The notes under the pieces were generated by a model. That model was not told where the DNA came from. It searched no databases and saw only the letters and a program-made list of their open reading frames with translations. 64,000 nucleotides of DNA from Acidobacteriota bacterium. GTDB taxonomy: Bacteria; Acidobacteriota; Polarisedimenticolia; J045. Below are positions 17,248 through 24,348 of the stretch, piece by piece. Positions within the stretch are counted from its first letter, which is position 1; each line of letters starts with the position of its first letter. The stretch covers positions 22,264 to 86,263 of the forward strand of contig JAUZRX010000026.1 in the NCBI GenBank assembly GCA_030949985.1, given 5' to 3'. The translations under genes were made by a program, and so were the position numbers.

Positions 17248-17664
17248 ATGCAGAGTCCAGACCCCCACCCCCCCGAGGTGATGAAGCTGCTCGAGCAAAA
17301 GGGTCCCCAGACCCGTATCGCCGTGGTCGGCGCCAGCAACAACCCCGAGAAATACGGCAACATCATCGTGCGCAACCTGGCGGGCAAGGGCTACACCGTG
17401 CTTCCGGTCAACCCGCGGGAGCAGACCATCGCCGGCCTGACCGCGTACGCGAACCTGGCCCAGGTGCCCGGGCCGATCCACATCGTCACCATGGTCACGC
17501 CTCCGCCGGTGACGCTCAAGGTGCTCGAGCAGGTGGCCGAACTGGGCCTCGAGAACGTCTGGCTGCAGGAGGGCAGCTTCGACGACCAGGTGCTGGCCTA
17601 CGCGGCCGGGGCCCCCTTCCGCACGGTTTACGACGCCTGCATCATGGTGGTCAGCAACTACTAG
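17248..17664 (+). CDS. CoA-binding domain protein (YccU-like)
   Basis: A 138-residue single-domain Rossmann protein. IAVVGASNNPEKYGN near residues 24-38 is the nucleotide-binding loop of the CoA_binding_2 family, followed by GYTVLPVNPRE and the C-terminal block VWLQEGSFDD and YDACIMV. Such proteins bind CoA (or a similar nucleotide) and are of unknown physiological role. Start supported by CCAAGGAGG 7 bases upstream. The next gene, a flavin reductase, begins 26 bases after the stop, suggesting co-transcription. Confidence 0.85.
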   Translation: MQSPDPHPPEVMKLLEQKGPQTRIAVVGASNNPEKYGNIIVRNLAGKGYTVLPVNPREQTIAGLTAYANLAQVPGPIHIVTMVTPPPVTLKVLEQVAELGLENVWLQEGSFDDQVLAYAAGAPFRTVYDACIMVVSNY

Positions 17665-17690
17665 ACCGTAGCCGGAACCGGAGACCGCCC

Positions 17691-18509
17691 GTGACCGCCG
17701 ACCCGACCAATGCCGTCGTCCTCCAGCGCATCGAGGTGGCCCCCGGCCTGATCATCCTGCGGGTGGCACCGGACGAGTGGGAGTTCTCCGATTTCGTACC
17801 CGGACAGTTCGCCGTACTGGGGCTGCCCGGCTCGGCTCCCCGCTGCAAGACCTGCGACCCCTGCGAGCCCGACGAGGAACCCCGGCCCGGCAAACTGATC
17901 AAACGCGCCTACTCCATCGCCTCGGCTTCCCACTGGAAGCAGTACATGGAGTTCTACATCACTCTCGTGCGCTCGGGGGCCTTGACCCCCCGCCTCTTCG
18001 CCCTGGACGTGGGGGACAGGCTCTGGCTGGGGCCGAAATTCACCGGTTCATTCACCCTCGATCCCGTACCGCAAGGCAAGCGGGTGATCCTGATGGCCAC
18101 GGGCACGGGGCTCGCGCCCTACATGAGCATGATGCGCACCCTGCTCCAGGACCAGAGCCACGAATACGTTGTGATCCACGGCGCGCGCCATTCGTGGGAT
18201 CTCGGCTACCGCTCCGAGCTGTCCACCATGGATCGCCTCTCTCCCCGCTTCACCTACATTCCCTCGATCACCCGCCCCGCCGAAGAGACCGTGCCCTGGA
18301 CGGGCCTGACGGGCTACCTCCAGAATCTCTGGAAGGACGGCTCCTTCGCCGACATCATCGGCGCCCGACCGACTCCCGAAGACACTCACATCTTCCTCTG
18401 CGGCAACCCGGCGATGATCGAGGCGATCATGGGCATCCTCGAAAGCGAGGGCTTCACCGAGCACAAGCGACGCACACCGGGAACGATCCACGTGGAAAAG
18501 TACTGGTAG
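17691..18509 (+). CDS. Ferredoxin-NADP reductase-like flavoprotein with Cys-rich insert
   Basis: About 272 residues, starting at GTG after CCGGAG. FAD domain: FVPGQFAVLGL and the flavin-binding RAYSIAS. NAD(P) domain: VILMATGTGLAPYMSMM, VVIHGARH, IFLCGNPAMIEA, and a C-terminal aromatic VEKYW, as in bacterial Fpr-type enzymes that move electrons between NADPH and ferredoxin or flavodoxin. Between the first FAD strand and RAYSIAS lies a charged insert with three Cys (CKTCDPC, about residues 49-55) followed by acidic residues. Related enzymes carry a similar insert without cysteines. The trio could bind a metal or Fe-S centre, which would be unusual. It shares an apparent operon with the CoA-binding protein. 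Confidence 0.85.
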   Translation: MTADPTNAVVLQRIEVAPGLIILRVAPDEWEFSDFVPGQFAVLGLPGSAPRCKTCDPCEPDEEPRPGKLIKRAYSIASASHWKQYMEFYITLVRSGALTPRLFALDVGDRLWLGPKFTGSFTLDPVPQGKRVILMATGTGLAPYMSMMRTLLQDQSHEYVVIHGARHSWDLGYRSELSTMDRLSPRFTYIPSITRPAEETVPWTGLTGYLQNLWKDGSFADIIGARPTPEDTHIFLCGNPAMIEAIMGILESEGFTEHKRRTPGTIHVEKYW

Positions 18510-18535
18510 GCCGGAAGCCGGGCCGCGCGCCGGGT

Positions 18536-19081
18536 TCAGGCGATCGCGTCGAGCAACGCTCCGGGCGGGGGCCCCGCCTCGTCGTAGGCCCCGGGGGCGG
18601 AATGGCCGGAAGGCCCGTCGTCCTCGTCACCCCGAGCGCGCGATTCGGCCCGGGCCTCGGCCTCCTTGGCCGCCGCCTCCGCGGCCACCCGTCGATCCTG
18701 GCTCGAGGGATTCCTCGGCGCGAGTGCCGCCCGACGCACCTGCTGCATCTTGCGAATCGTCGCCTCGGGGTCGCCGGGCACGGGGGCGGTGTCGATCTTG
18801 ACCTCTCCCCCCACCGCGTAGGACCGCCCGTCGGGGCCTTTCTGCTGGTCGAAAGAGGCTCCCGACCGGGCATAGGGCCCGGCCGCCGCATGATGCGCCC
18901 GCTCGTGCTGGCGCACCTCCCGGTCCCGGGCCTGCAACTCCCGCACCTGGCGCCGCTCTTCGGGACTCAGCTCACGGCCCGGCGCCGCGGGCCTGGAGCC
19001 CGCCTCCCCCGCCCCGTCGTCCTTCCGGACGGCGGATACGCGGGGCAGCGACGCCGCGAACGGGATCGAGCCGATCTCCAC
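18536..19081 (-). CDS. SprA-related family protein (putative zinc metalloprotease)
   Basis: About 181 residues. The GTG start is chosen because GGGAGG lies 10 bases upstream; an ATG nine codons earlier lacks a site. The core (about residues 50-140) has the SprA-related pattern: [18 protein letters not shown], then [20 protein letters not shown] and [26 protein letters not shown] fits the HExxH zinc-binding signature, hence the putative metalloprotease label used for this family. No signal peptide. A long Ala/Glu/Arg-rich helix follows the core and the C-terminus is disordered (Gly/Pro/Asp-rich). Role unknown. Confidence 0.8.
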   Translation of the reverse strand: MEIGSIPFAASLPRVSAVRKDDGAGEAGSRPAAPGRELSPEERRQVRELQARDREVRQHERAHHAAAGPYARSGASFDQQKGPDGRSYAVGGEVKIDTAPVPGDPEATIRKMQQVRRAALAPRNPSSQDRRVAAEAAAKEAEARAESRARGDEDDGPSGHSAPGAYDEAGPPPGALLDAIA

Positions 19082-19133
19082 AGGTGCTTTCCTCCCAGTT
19101 CGCCTCATCGGCCGCGGGAGGCATGACTGTAGG

Positions 19134-19157
19134 CCTCCGGAAAAATCTCTCCGGAGG
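19134..19157 (-). terminator. Hairpin between the membrane protein gene and the SprA-related gene
   Basis: CCTCCGGA / TCCGGAGG, a perfect 8-bp inverted repeat with an 8-base A/T-rich loop, begins 6 bases after the stop of the minus-strand membrane protein gene. No T-run follows. It could end that transcript or protect its 3' end. Confidence 0.45.
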
Positions 19158-19162
19158 TCCGT

Positions 19163-20041
19163 TCAGCCCATTGCGTAAGGGTCCGCCACCGCACGCCAAC
19201 TGGCCAGCAGGGGGCCGACGGCCGCCAGGCCCACCAGCAGGGAAGCCAGAGCCCATTCACCCGCAAGGGCGACGAGGCGGGATCGGCCGCGGCGGCGCAG
19301 GGCCTCGCCCACGACGGCGGTGGCCGGAACGAGGGCCAGCAGCACCAGGCTCGAGAGAGGCAGATCGGCGTAGAAATAGCCCTGCATCCACAGCCCGGCG
19401 AGGACCAGGGTCAGCACCGCGCCGCTGCCGCGGGCGGGGAAGCGCCGCGGCCGGAGCACCGCCATCAGCAACCAGGCGCCGAGCACCGCCGCCAGCACGC
19501 CGGCGAGTTGCCCGAGCACCGCGCTGTTCGAGAGCAACAGAATCCCGCTGCTGCCGACGCTGAGCAGCAGGAAGGAGAGAGGTGCGGCCAGGGGCTCATC
19601 CCGGCGCACGTGGCTCTCCACCGCTCCCCAGAACAGCAGCACGGCGATTTCCAGAGCGGCCATCCAGCCGGCGGCCGCCAGGGCGCTCCAGGCATAGCGC
19701 ACCAGCGGGGAGAGGGTGGTCCAGAGCAGGCCCGCCACGACCACCAGGCGCAGCAGCCAACGACCCCGACCCAGCCGCGGCAGGCCCGCTTCGAGCAGCC
19801 CCACGACACCGGCCAGCAGGGCGAAGAACGGCAACCAGTCCACCGATTCGACGGGCGGAAAAGGCAGCCCGCCCCGGACCAGGCCATGGGCCAGCGGGTA
19901 GGCCAGCGCCCCGGCGAGCACGAACCCCCGACAGCCCCCTTCGCGGGCGCGATTCCGGTCGAACCCATCCACCGCGCCCAGCACCACGGCCGTGACGAGG
20001 AAGGGCAGGACGGCGCCCACGAACAGGGTGGCGAAGATCAT
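19163..20041 (-). CDS. Polytopic membrane protein of unknown function
   Basis: A 292-residue protein with roughly eight hydrophobic segments spread along its length (first: ATLFVGAVLPFLVTAVVLGAV; last: WALASLLVGLAAVGPLLA). Short loops such as RPRRFPARGS and EALRRRGRSR carry the positive charge expected on the cytoplasmic side. I recognise no family motif and no catalytic residues. Its start lies 21 bases after the stop of the YceI gene, with GGG before the ATG, so the two may form an operon. Confidence 0.6.
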   Translation of the reverse strand: MIFATLFVGAVLPFLVTAVVLGAVDGFDRNRAREGGCRGFVLAGALAYPLAHGLVRGGLPFPPVESVDWLPFFALLAGVVGLLEAGLPRLGRGRWLLRLVVVAGLLWTTLSPLVRYAWSALAAAGWMAALEIAVLLFWGAVESHVRRDEPLAAPLSFLLLSVGSSGILLLSNSAVLGQLAGVLAAVLGAWLLMAVLRPRRFPARGSGAVLTLVLAGLWMQGYFYADLPLSSLVLLALVPATAVVGEALRRRGRSRLVALAGEWALASLLVGLAAVGPLLASWRAVADPYAMG

Positions 20042-20062
20042 CCCGGGGTCGGCGCCCGCGAC

Positions 20063-20638
20063 TCAGCCGCGGATCCCCTCGATGTTGACGATGATCTCCA
20101 CCTCGTCACCGAGGGGCCCCTGCATGTACTTCATGCCGAAGTCGCTGCGCTTGATGGTGAAGCGCACGGTGCCGCCGGCGCGATAGTTGCCCCACGGATC
20201 CTTGCCCTCGCCGATGAGGTGGAAATCGACGGTGATGTTCCTGGTCACGCCGTGAAAACTCAGGTCACCGCTGATGGTCCAGGTCTTGCCCTTGGCGCTG
20301 ACCTTGGTGCTTTTGAACGTGATCACGGGGAACTGCCGGACGTTGAAGAAATCGGGGCTCTTGATGTGGTTGTCCCGTTTCTCGCTGTGGGTGTCGACGC
20401 TGGCGGCCTTGATCTCCAGGTGGATCGAAGAGGCGGCGGGATCGGCCTTGTCGATGGTGAAAGTCCCGGAAACGTCGTTGAAACGACCGTGAAACTTGCT
20501 CACACCGAGATGCTCGATGGCGAAGATCACGTTGGTGTGCACCGGGTCGATCTTGTAGGTGTCGGCAGCGAAAGCGGGTCCGGCAACCGCGAAGAACGCG
20601 GCGGCCAGAAGGGACGTACGCAGCGTCCGATACGACAT
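20063..20638 (-). CDS. YceI family lipid-binding periplasmic protein
   Basis: A 191-residue exported protein. Signal peptide: SLLAAAFFAVAGPAFAA (cleavage near residue 25). The mature part begins DTYKIDPVHTNVIFAIEHLG and contains FHGRFNDVSGTF, the FFNVRQFPVITF block and GDLSFHGVTRNITVDF, all hallmarks of the YceI lipocalin-like barrel that binds polyisoprenoid chains in the periplasm. Start supported by GAGGAG. The reverse strand upstream carries TGCGATAGT (20716-20724), a possible extended -10 giving a leader of about 70 bases. Confidence 0.93.
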   Translation of the reverse strand: MSYRTLRTSLLAAAFFAVAGPAFAADTYKIDPVHTNVIFAIEHLGVSKFHGRFNDVSGTFTIDKADPAASSIHLEIKAASVDTHSEKRDNHIKSPDFFNVRQFPVITFKSTKVSAKGKTWTISGDLSFHGVTRNITVDFHLIGEGKDPWGNYRAGGTVRFTIKRSDFGMKYMQGPLGDEVEIIVNIEGIRG

Positions 20639-20765
20639 GGTCAGTCTCCTCGATGTGTTGGGTCTGGGCGCGGGGCCATCATTCCAGTCCAGGGGCGGGC
20701 CTCGACGCAGGAAACACTATCGCACACCGGGACGGGACGGAAGGTAAAACACCTGTAACCCCGGC

Positions 20766-21821
20766 TCATTTCCGGCGCTCGAGCACCCGGCGGGCGGTGG
20801 CCGCCACCTGGGGGTCTTCATCGTCGACCAGTTCCCGGGCGGCGGCCAGTACGTCGGGATCACCGAGGTTCGCCCCCACGACCAGGGCGTTGCGCACCAG
20901 CCCCCCGCGCCTGGGGCGACCGAGGGGCGTCTTGCGGAACTCGCGACGCCAGGTCTCGGGGTCCAGGCGCGCCAACGCCCCCAGGCTCCACTGCGACCAG
21001 CGGGGATCGAGGGCCAGCGCCTCCTCGCCGGAGGGAACGACCCGCCGGTTCCAGGGACAGACTTCCTGGCAGATGTCGCAGCCGAACAGCCAGTCCCCCA
21101 CGGCCGGCTCCATTTCCGCCTCGATCTCGCCCCGATGCTCGATGGTGAGATAGGAAATGCAGCGCCGGGCATCGAGAAAGTAGGGTTCGGGCAGCGCCCC
21201 CGTGGGGCAGGCGTCGAGACAGGCGCGACAGGTCCCGCAGCGATCGGCGGCGGGCGGGACCGGGGGCAACGGGGGCAAGTCGGTGAGCACCACGCCGATC
21301 AGCCGCCAGGAGTCTCCCCGGGGCCCGATCAGGCAGGTGTTCTTGCCGATCCAGCCGAGCCCCGCCCGCAGGGCCAGCTCTCGCTCGAGAATCGCGCTGG
21401 TATCCACCAGCAGGGCGCGGCGGAAGCTCCGGCCGGCGGCTTTTTCGATCGCCTCGCACCAGTCGGCCAGCCGCTCCCGCAGCAGGTCGTGGTAGTCCCG
21501 TCCCCGGGCGTAGCGCGCGATGAACGGACCGATGCCCGGAAGACGCCGCCGATCGACGGGCTCGGTGAGATAGGACACGGTGCCCACCAGGGCGCTGCGG
21601 GCCCAGTCCCACTTGGAAGTCAGCTCCTTGCGGATCGCCGCCGTGCGCTCCATCCAGGCCATCGAGCCGTGGGCGCCGGCGCTCAACCAGCGGTCGAGCC
21701 ACGAACCGTGGTCCGAAGGCCCGCAATCCGCCACGCCGCAGGTCGTCAGCCCCGCCGCCTTCCCGCAACGGGTGATCACCTCCGCACTGATGCCGGGACC
21801 GAGACCCTGCCGATCGTCCAT
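20766..21821 (-). CDS. queG: Epoxyqueuosine reductase QueG
   Basis: A 351-residue cytoplasmic enzyme that performs the last step of queuosine synthesis, reducing epoxyqueuosine in tRNA with a cobalamin and two [4Fe-4S] clusters. Visible: VDTSAILERELALRAGLGWIGKN, the catalytic-region signature with the key Asp; the ferredoxin-type motif CGTCRACLDACPTGA; and the second CDICQEVCPWN. The C-terminal 60 residues form HEAT-like helices (DDEDPQVAATARRVL). Start: ATG with no ribosome site, and CATAAT only 6 bases before it, suggesting a leaderless mRNA. Divergent from glgA; no queuosine partner gene is nearby. Confidence 0.93.
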   Translation of the reverse strand: MDDRQGLGPGISAEVITRCGKAAGLTTCGVADCGPSDHGSWLDRWLSAGAHGSMAWMERTAAIRKELTSKWDWARSALVGTVSYLTEPVDRRRLPGIGPFIARYARGRDYHDLLRERLADWCEAIEKAAGRSFRRALLVDTSAILERELALRAGLGWIGKNTCLIGPRGDSWRLIGVVLTDLPPLPPVPPAADRCGTCRACLDACPTGALPEPYFLDARRCISYLTIEHRGEIEAEMEPAVGDWLFGCDICQEVCPWNRRVVPSGEEALALDPRWSQWSLGALARLDPETWRREFRKTPLGRPRRGGLVRNALVVGANLGDPDVLAAARELVDDEDPQVAATARRVLERRK

Positions 21822-21827
21822 GGAACG

Positions 21828-21833
21828 ATTATG
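21828..21833 (-). promoter_or_regulatory. -10 element for queG, possible leaderless transcript
   Basis: CATAAT on the minus strand, ending 6 bases before the queG ATG. Transcription would start at or within a base or two of the start codon. Confidence 0.45.
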
Positions 21834-21860
21834 CCTCTCGCGCAACGGCCCCTCCTCCCC

Positions 21861-21866
21861 GATAAT
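21861..21866 (+). promoter_or_regulatory. -10 element for glgA, possible leaderless transcript
   Basis: GATAAT (5 of 6 matches to TATAAT) ends 6 bases before the glgA ATG; there is no ribosome site between. Mirror image of the queG arrangement within the same 51-base gap. Confidence 0.45.
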
Positions 21867-21872
21867 CCCGCC

Positions 21873-23348
21873 ATGCATATCGCCCATGTCGCCAGCGAAA
21901 TGGCGCCTCTGGCCAAGGTCGGAGGCCTGGGAGACGTGGTGGGCTCGCTGCCCGCCGCCCAACAGGCCCTGGGCGACAGGGTGACCTGCGTCCTGCCGGC
22001 CTACCGCCGGGTTCTCGACCGGCTGGATCTGCGCTCGGCCCCGCTGGTGGAGACCCGCTACCGTATCGCCGGGGAAGAAATCGCCGGCGGCGTGATCGAA
22101 ACCACCCACGGCGGCGTCCGCCTGCTGCTGATCCGCCACGACGACTACTTCGACCGGGATGGGATCTACGACGACGGCCGGCACGCCTGGCCCGACAATC
22201 CCCGGCGCTTCGCCTGGCTGGCCGGCGCGGCCCTCACCGCCCTGCGGCGGCTGGAGCCGGCCCCGGAAGCGATCTTCGCCCATGACTGGCCGCTGGCCCT
22301 GCTGCCCGTGCTGTTGCGGGCGCACAGTTATCCCGGCGATCCCTTGCGGCACTGCGCCACGATCCAGGTGATCCACAACATGGCCCACCAGGGCGTCTTT
22401 CCCCTCGACCTGGGCCGCGCCCTCGATCTTCCGGAACACTGGCTCGACGCCGACCTGCTCGAGGCGCTGGGCTCACTGAACATGCTCAAGGGCGGCATTC
22501 TCTGCGCCACCAAGGTCCTGACGGTCTCCCCCACCTACGCCGAAGAGATCGTCTGGCCGGCCCATGGCGAGGGACTGGACGGCGCCCTGCTCTCCCGGGG
22601 CGACGACCTGTGGGGCATCCTCAACGGCATCGACACCAGCGTGTGGAACCCCCGGACCGATCCCCACCTCCCGGCCTCCTACGATGCCGGCAACCCGGCC
22701 GGCAAGACGCGTTGCAAGCGGGCGCTCCAGGAAGAGCTGGGCCTGGGGCCGCGGGACGAAGCTCCCCTCTTCGGCGTCGTCAGCCGCATCGATCCCCAAA
22801 AGGGCATCGACCTGATCGAGCAGGCCGCTCCGTGGCTGGTCGACCAGGGGGCCCAGCTCGTGCTGCTGGGGTCCGGCCGGCCGGGCCTGCTCGACCCCCT
22901 GCACGGACTGGCGCGGATCTGGCGCGAGTCGGTGTCGATCCACGAACGCTTCGACGAAGCCCTGGCCCACCGCATCTACGCCGGGGCCGATTTCTTCCTG
23001 ATGCCCAGCCGCTTCGAGCCCTGCGGGCTGGGACAGATGGTGGCCCTGCGCTATGGCACACCCCCCATCGCCCGTCGCACCGGGGGGCTGGCCGATACGG
23101 TACGCGACACCTCCGAACATCCCGACGGCGGAAACGGCTTTCTCTTCGACACGCCCGATGCGGAGGGCCTGATCTGGGCCTGCCGGCGAGCGATCGATCT
23201 CTACCGGCAGCAGCCGGCTGAACTCATGGCCCTGCGCCGGCGGGGCATGATCGAGGATCTGTCCTGGGAGCACTCGGCGCAGACCTACCGGCGCCTGCTG
23301 CGCCGGGCGGTGCGCCGGGAACGCCGCCGGGTGATGGAGAACGCCTGA
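21873..23348 (+). CDS. glgA: Glycogen synthase (ADP-glucose type)
   Basis: A 491-residue GT5 enzyme that extends alpha-1,4-glucan from ADP-glucose. N-terminal: SEMAPLAKVGGLGDVVGSLP with the K-x-G-G-L ADP-glucose-binding motif. Middle: FAHDWPLALLP and IHNMAHQGVFP. C-terminal: VSRIDPQKGIDLI, MPSRFEPCGLGQM and the TGGLADTV loop. Length matches the family. No other glycogen genes are in the window, so storage-polymer metabolism is encoded elsewhere. Its 3' end overlaps the minus-strand PilP-like gene by up to 125 bases. Confidence 0.95.
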   Translation: MHIAHVASEMAPLAKVGGLGDVVGSLPAAQQALGDRVTCVLPAYRRVLDRLDLRSAPLVETRYRIAGEEIAGGVIETTHGGVRLLLIRHDDYFDRDGIYDDGRHAWPDNPRRFAWLAGAALTALRRLEPAPEAIFAHDWPLALLPVLLRAHSYPGDPLRHCATIQVIHNMAHQGVFPLDLGRALDLPEHWLDADLLEALGSLNMLKGGILCATKVLTVSPTYAEEIVWPAHGEGLDGALLSRGDDLWGILNGIDTSVWNPRTDPHLPASYDAGNPAGKTRCKRALQEELGLGPRDEAPLFGVVSRIDPQKGIDLIEQAAPWLVDQGAQLVLLGSGRPGLLDPLHGLARIWRESVSIHERFDEALAHRIYAGADFFLMPSRFEPCGLGQMVALRYGTPPIARRTGGLADTVRDTSEHPDGGNGFLFDTPDAEGLIWACRRAIDLYRQQPAELMALRRRGMIEDLSWEHSAQTYRRLLRRAVRRERRRVMENA

Positions 23349-23778
23349 GGGTAGGATCCGCCCCCTGCCCACTCCAGGAAGAGAGCAGACGCACCGTCCC
23401 CGGCGCACCGCCGGCCACCAGCAGCACGGCCGTGGGCGAGATGTGGGCCACCGACCACTCCCCCACCGTCGCCCCTTCCCCCACCAGTCGGCCGTTGACC
23501 TGGGCCAGGGGCTGAACGGGGTCCCAGAAGATCGCCCCGGTCCAGGGCTCCGGTCGCGGATCGTCGGACGGCGGCGGGGCGGAAGCCGGCCACGCCATCA
23601 GGCCCCGCGGCATCGGCCCCCGGCGCACGGGACCGAGGGGCGGGACCGGGGTGGCGGCCACCGCCCGACGAGGCGCGGGCCGCGGGGCGGCAACCTCCAG
23701 GGTGCGCGTCGGCGCCATGCGCGCCAGCAGGGCCAGGGCCAACGCCGCCGCTCCCAGGTAGGCCAGCACCCCCTTCAT
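23224..23778 (-). CDS. PilP/GspC-like inner-membrane pilus assembly protein
   Basis: A 184-residue protein. One N-terminal membrane anchor (about residues 4-20), a Pro/Arg-rich periplasmic linker, then a small domain containing PVQPLAQVNGRLVGEGATVGEW, cut here to its key residues VNGRLV, GEW and AVLLVAGG. That pattern resembles the homology region of GspC/GspB and PilP, which link the inner-membrane platform to the secretin. Its ATG overlaps the PilO-like stop (ATGA). The last 45 or so residues are Pro/Gly/Ser-rich and lie antisense to the end of glgA, so the natural end may be uncertain or a frameshift may have removed an earlier stop. Confidence 0.5.
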   Translation of the reverse strand: MKGVLAYLGAAALALALLARMAPTRTLEVAAPRPAPRRAVAATPVPPLGPVRRGPMPRGLMAWPASAPPPSDDPRPEPWTGAIFWDPVQPLAQVNGRLVGEGATVGEWSVAHISPTAVLLVAGGAPGTVRLLSSWSGQGADPTLRRSPSPGGVPGAPPGAAGAGRSAPSAPRTDPRSCPAGAGP

Positions 23779-24347
23779 GAACCGGGCTCCCGGTCGGCGG
23801 CCTCGGCCAGGCGCAGCAGCGCCGGAGCCTGCACGTGCAGCGCCGTGACCATGTAGACCTGGGCCACGAAACGCGGATAGCGGGGCGCCGCCTCGATGCG
23901 CAGGCGCAACAGCTCCAGCGGTGGATCGCTGCGGGCCAGGGCGCCGACGAAGGCGACGATTTCCTCGTAGTCGCCGCTCCCCCGCACGGTGGCGGTCATG
24001 GCTCGAAACCGGGCGTCCCCGGAGGCCGGCGTCCCCGGAGGCCCGCCCTCGGCGCTCACCGGCAGCACCTCCCCGGTGCGGTACGTGATCCGGACCAGCG
24101 GCACCTCCGCGGCCACCTGGTGCAAGGCGGCGACCAGGTGGGACCAGGTGGCGAAGGGCGCCGCTCCGGGCGCCGGCCGCGGGGCTACGGCCCGTCGATG
24201 GGCCTCGAGCTGAATCTGCCGGCGGCCGAGGGCTCGGCATTCCACCGCCGAGCGGGCCGTCTGCCATACGCCCACGGCGGTCAGGGCACCGGCGAGCACC
24301 AACAGGGTGCGCGCCATGCCGGAACGGAGCTCGGGCAGGGGCCGCAT
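23775..24347 (-). CDS. PilO/GspM-like pilus assembly protein
   Basis: A 190-residue bitopic protein: short cytoplasmic start, one membrane segment (about residues 12-30, TLLVLAGALTAVGVW), a helical stretch, then a ferredoxin-like fold with alternating strands (VPLVRITYRTGEVLPV, FRAMTATVRGSGDYEEIVAFVGAL). This is the layout of PilO/GspM proteins that dimerise with PilN/GspL at the inner membrane. Assignment rests on architecture and on position directly after a PilM-PilN-type gene (1 base between stop and ATG) and overlapping the PilP-like gene. Confidence 0.55.
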   Translation of the reverse strand: MRPLPELRSGMARTLLVLAGALTAVGVWQTARSAVECRALGRRQIQLEAHRRAVAPRPAPGAAPFATWSHLVAALHQVAAEVPLVRITYRTGEVLPVSAEGGPPGTPASGDARFRAMTATVRGSGDYEEIVAFVGALARSDPPLELLRLRIEAAPRYPRFVAQVYMVTALHVQAPALLRLAEAADREPGS

Positions 24348-24348
24348 G

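Noticed and set aside
13657..17481. Very long open frames antisense to the efflux pump, cbb3 and other genes
   Set aside because: They mirror conserved genes in high-G+C DNA, show no family motifs and have biased His/Gln/Gly/Arg composition typical of shadow frames.
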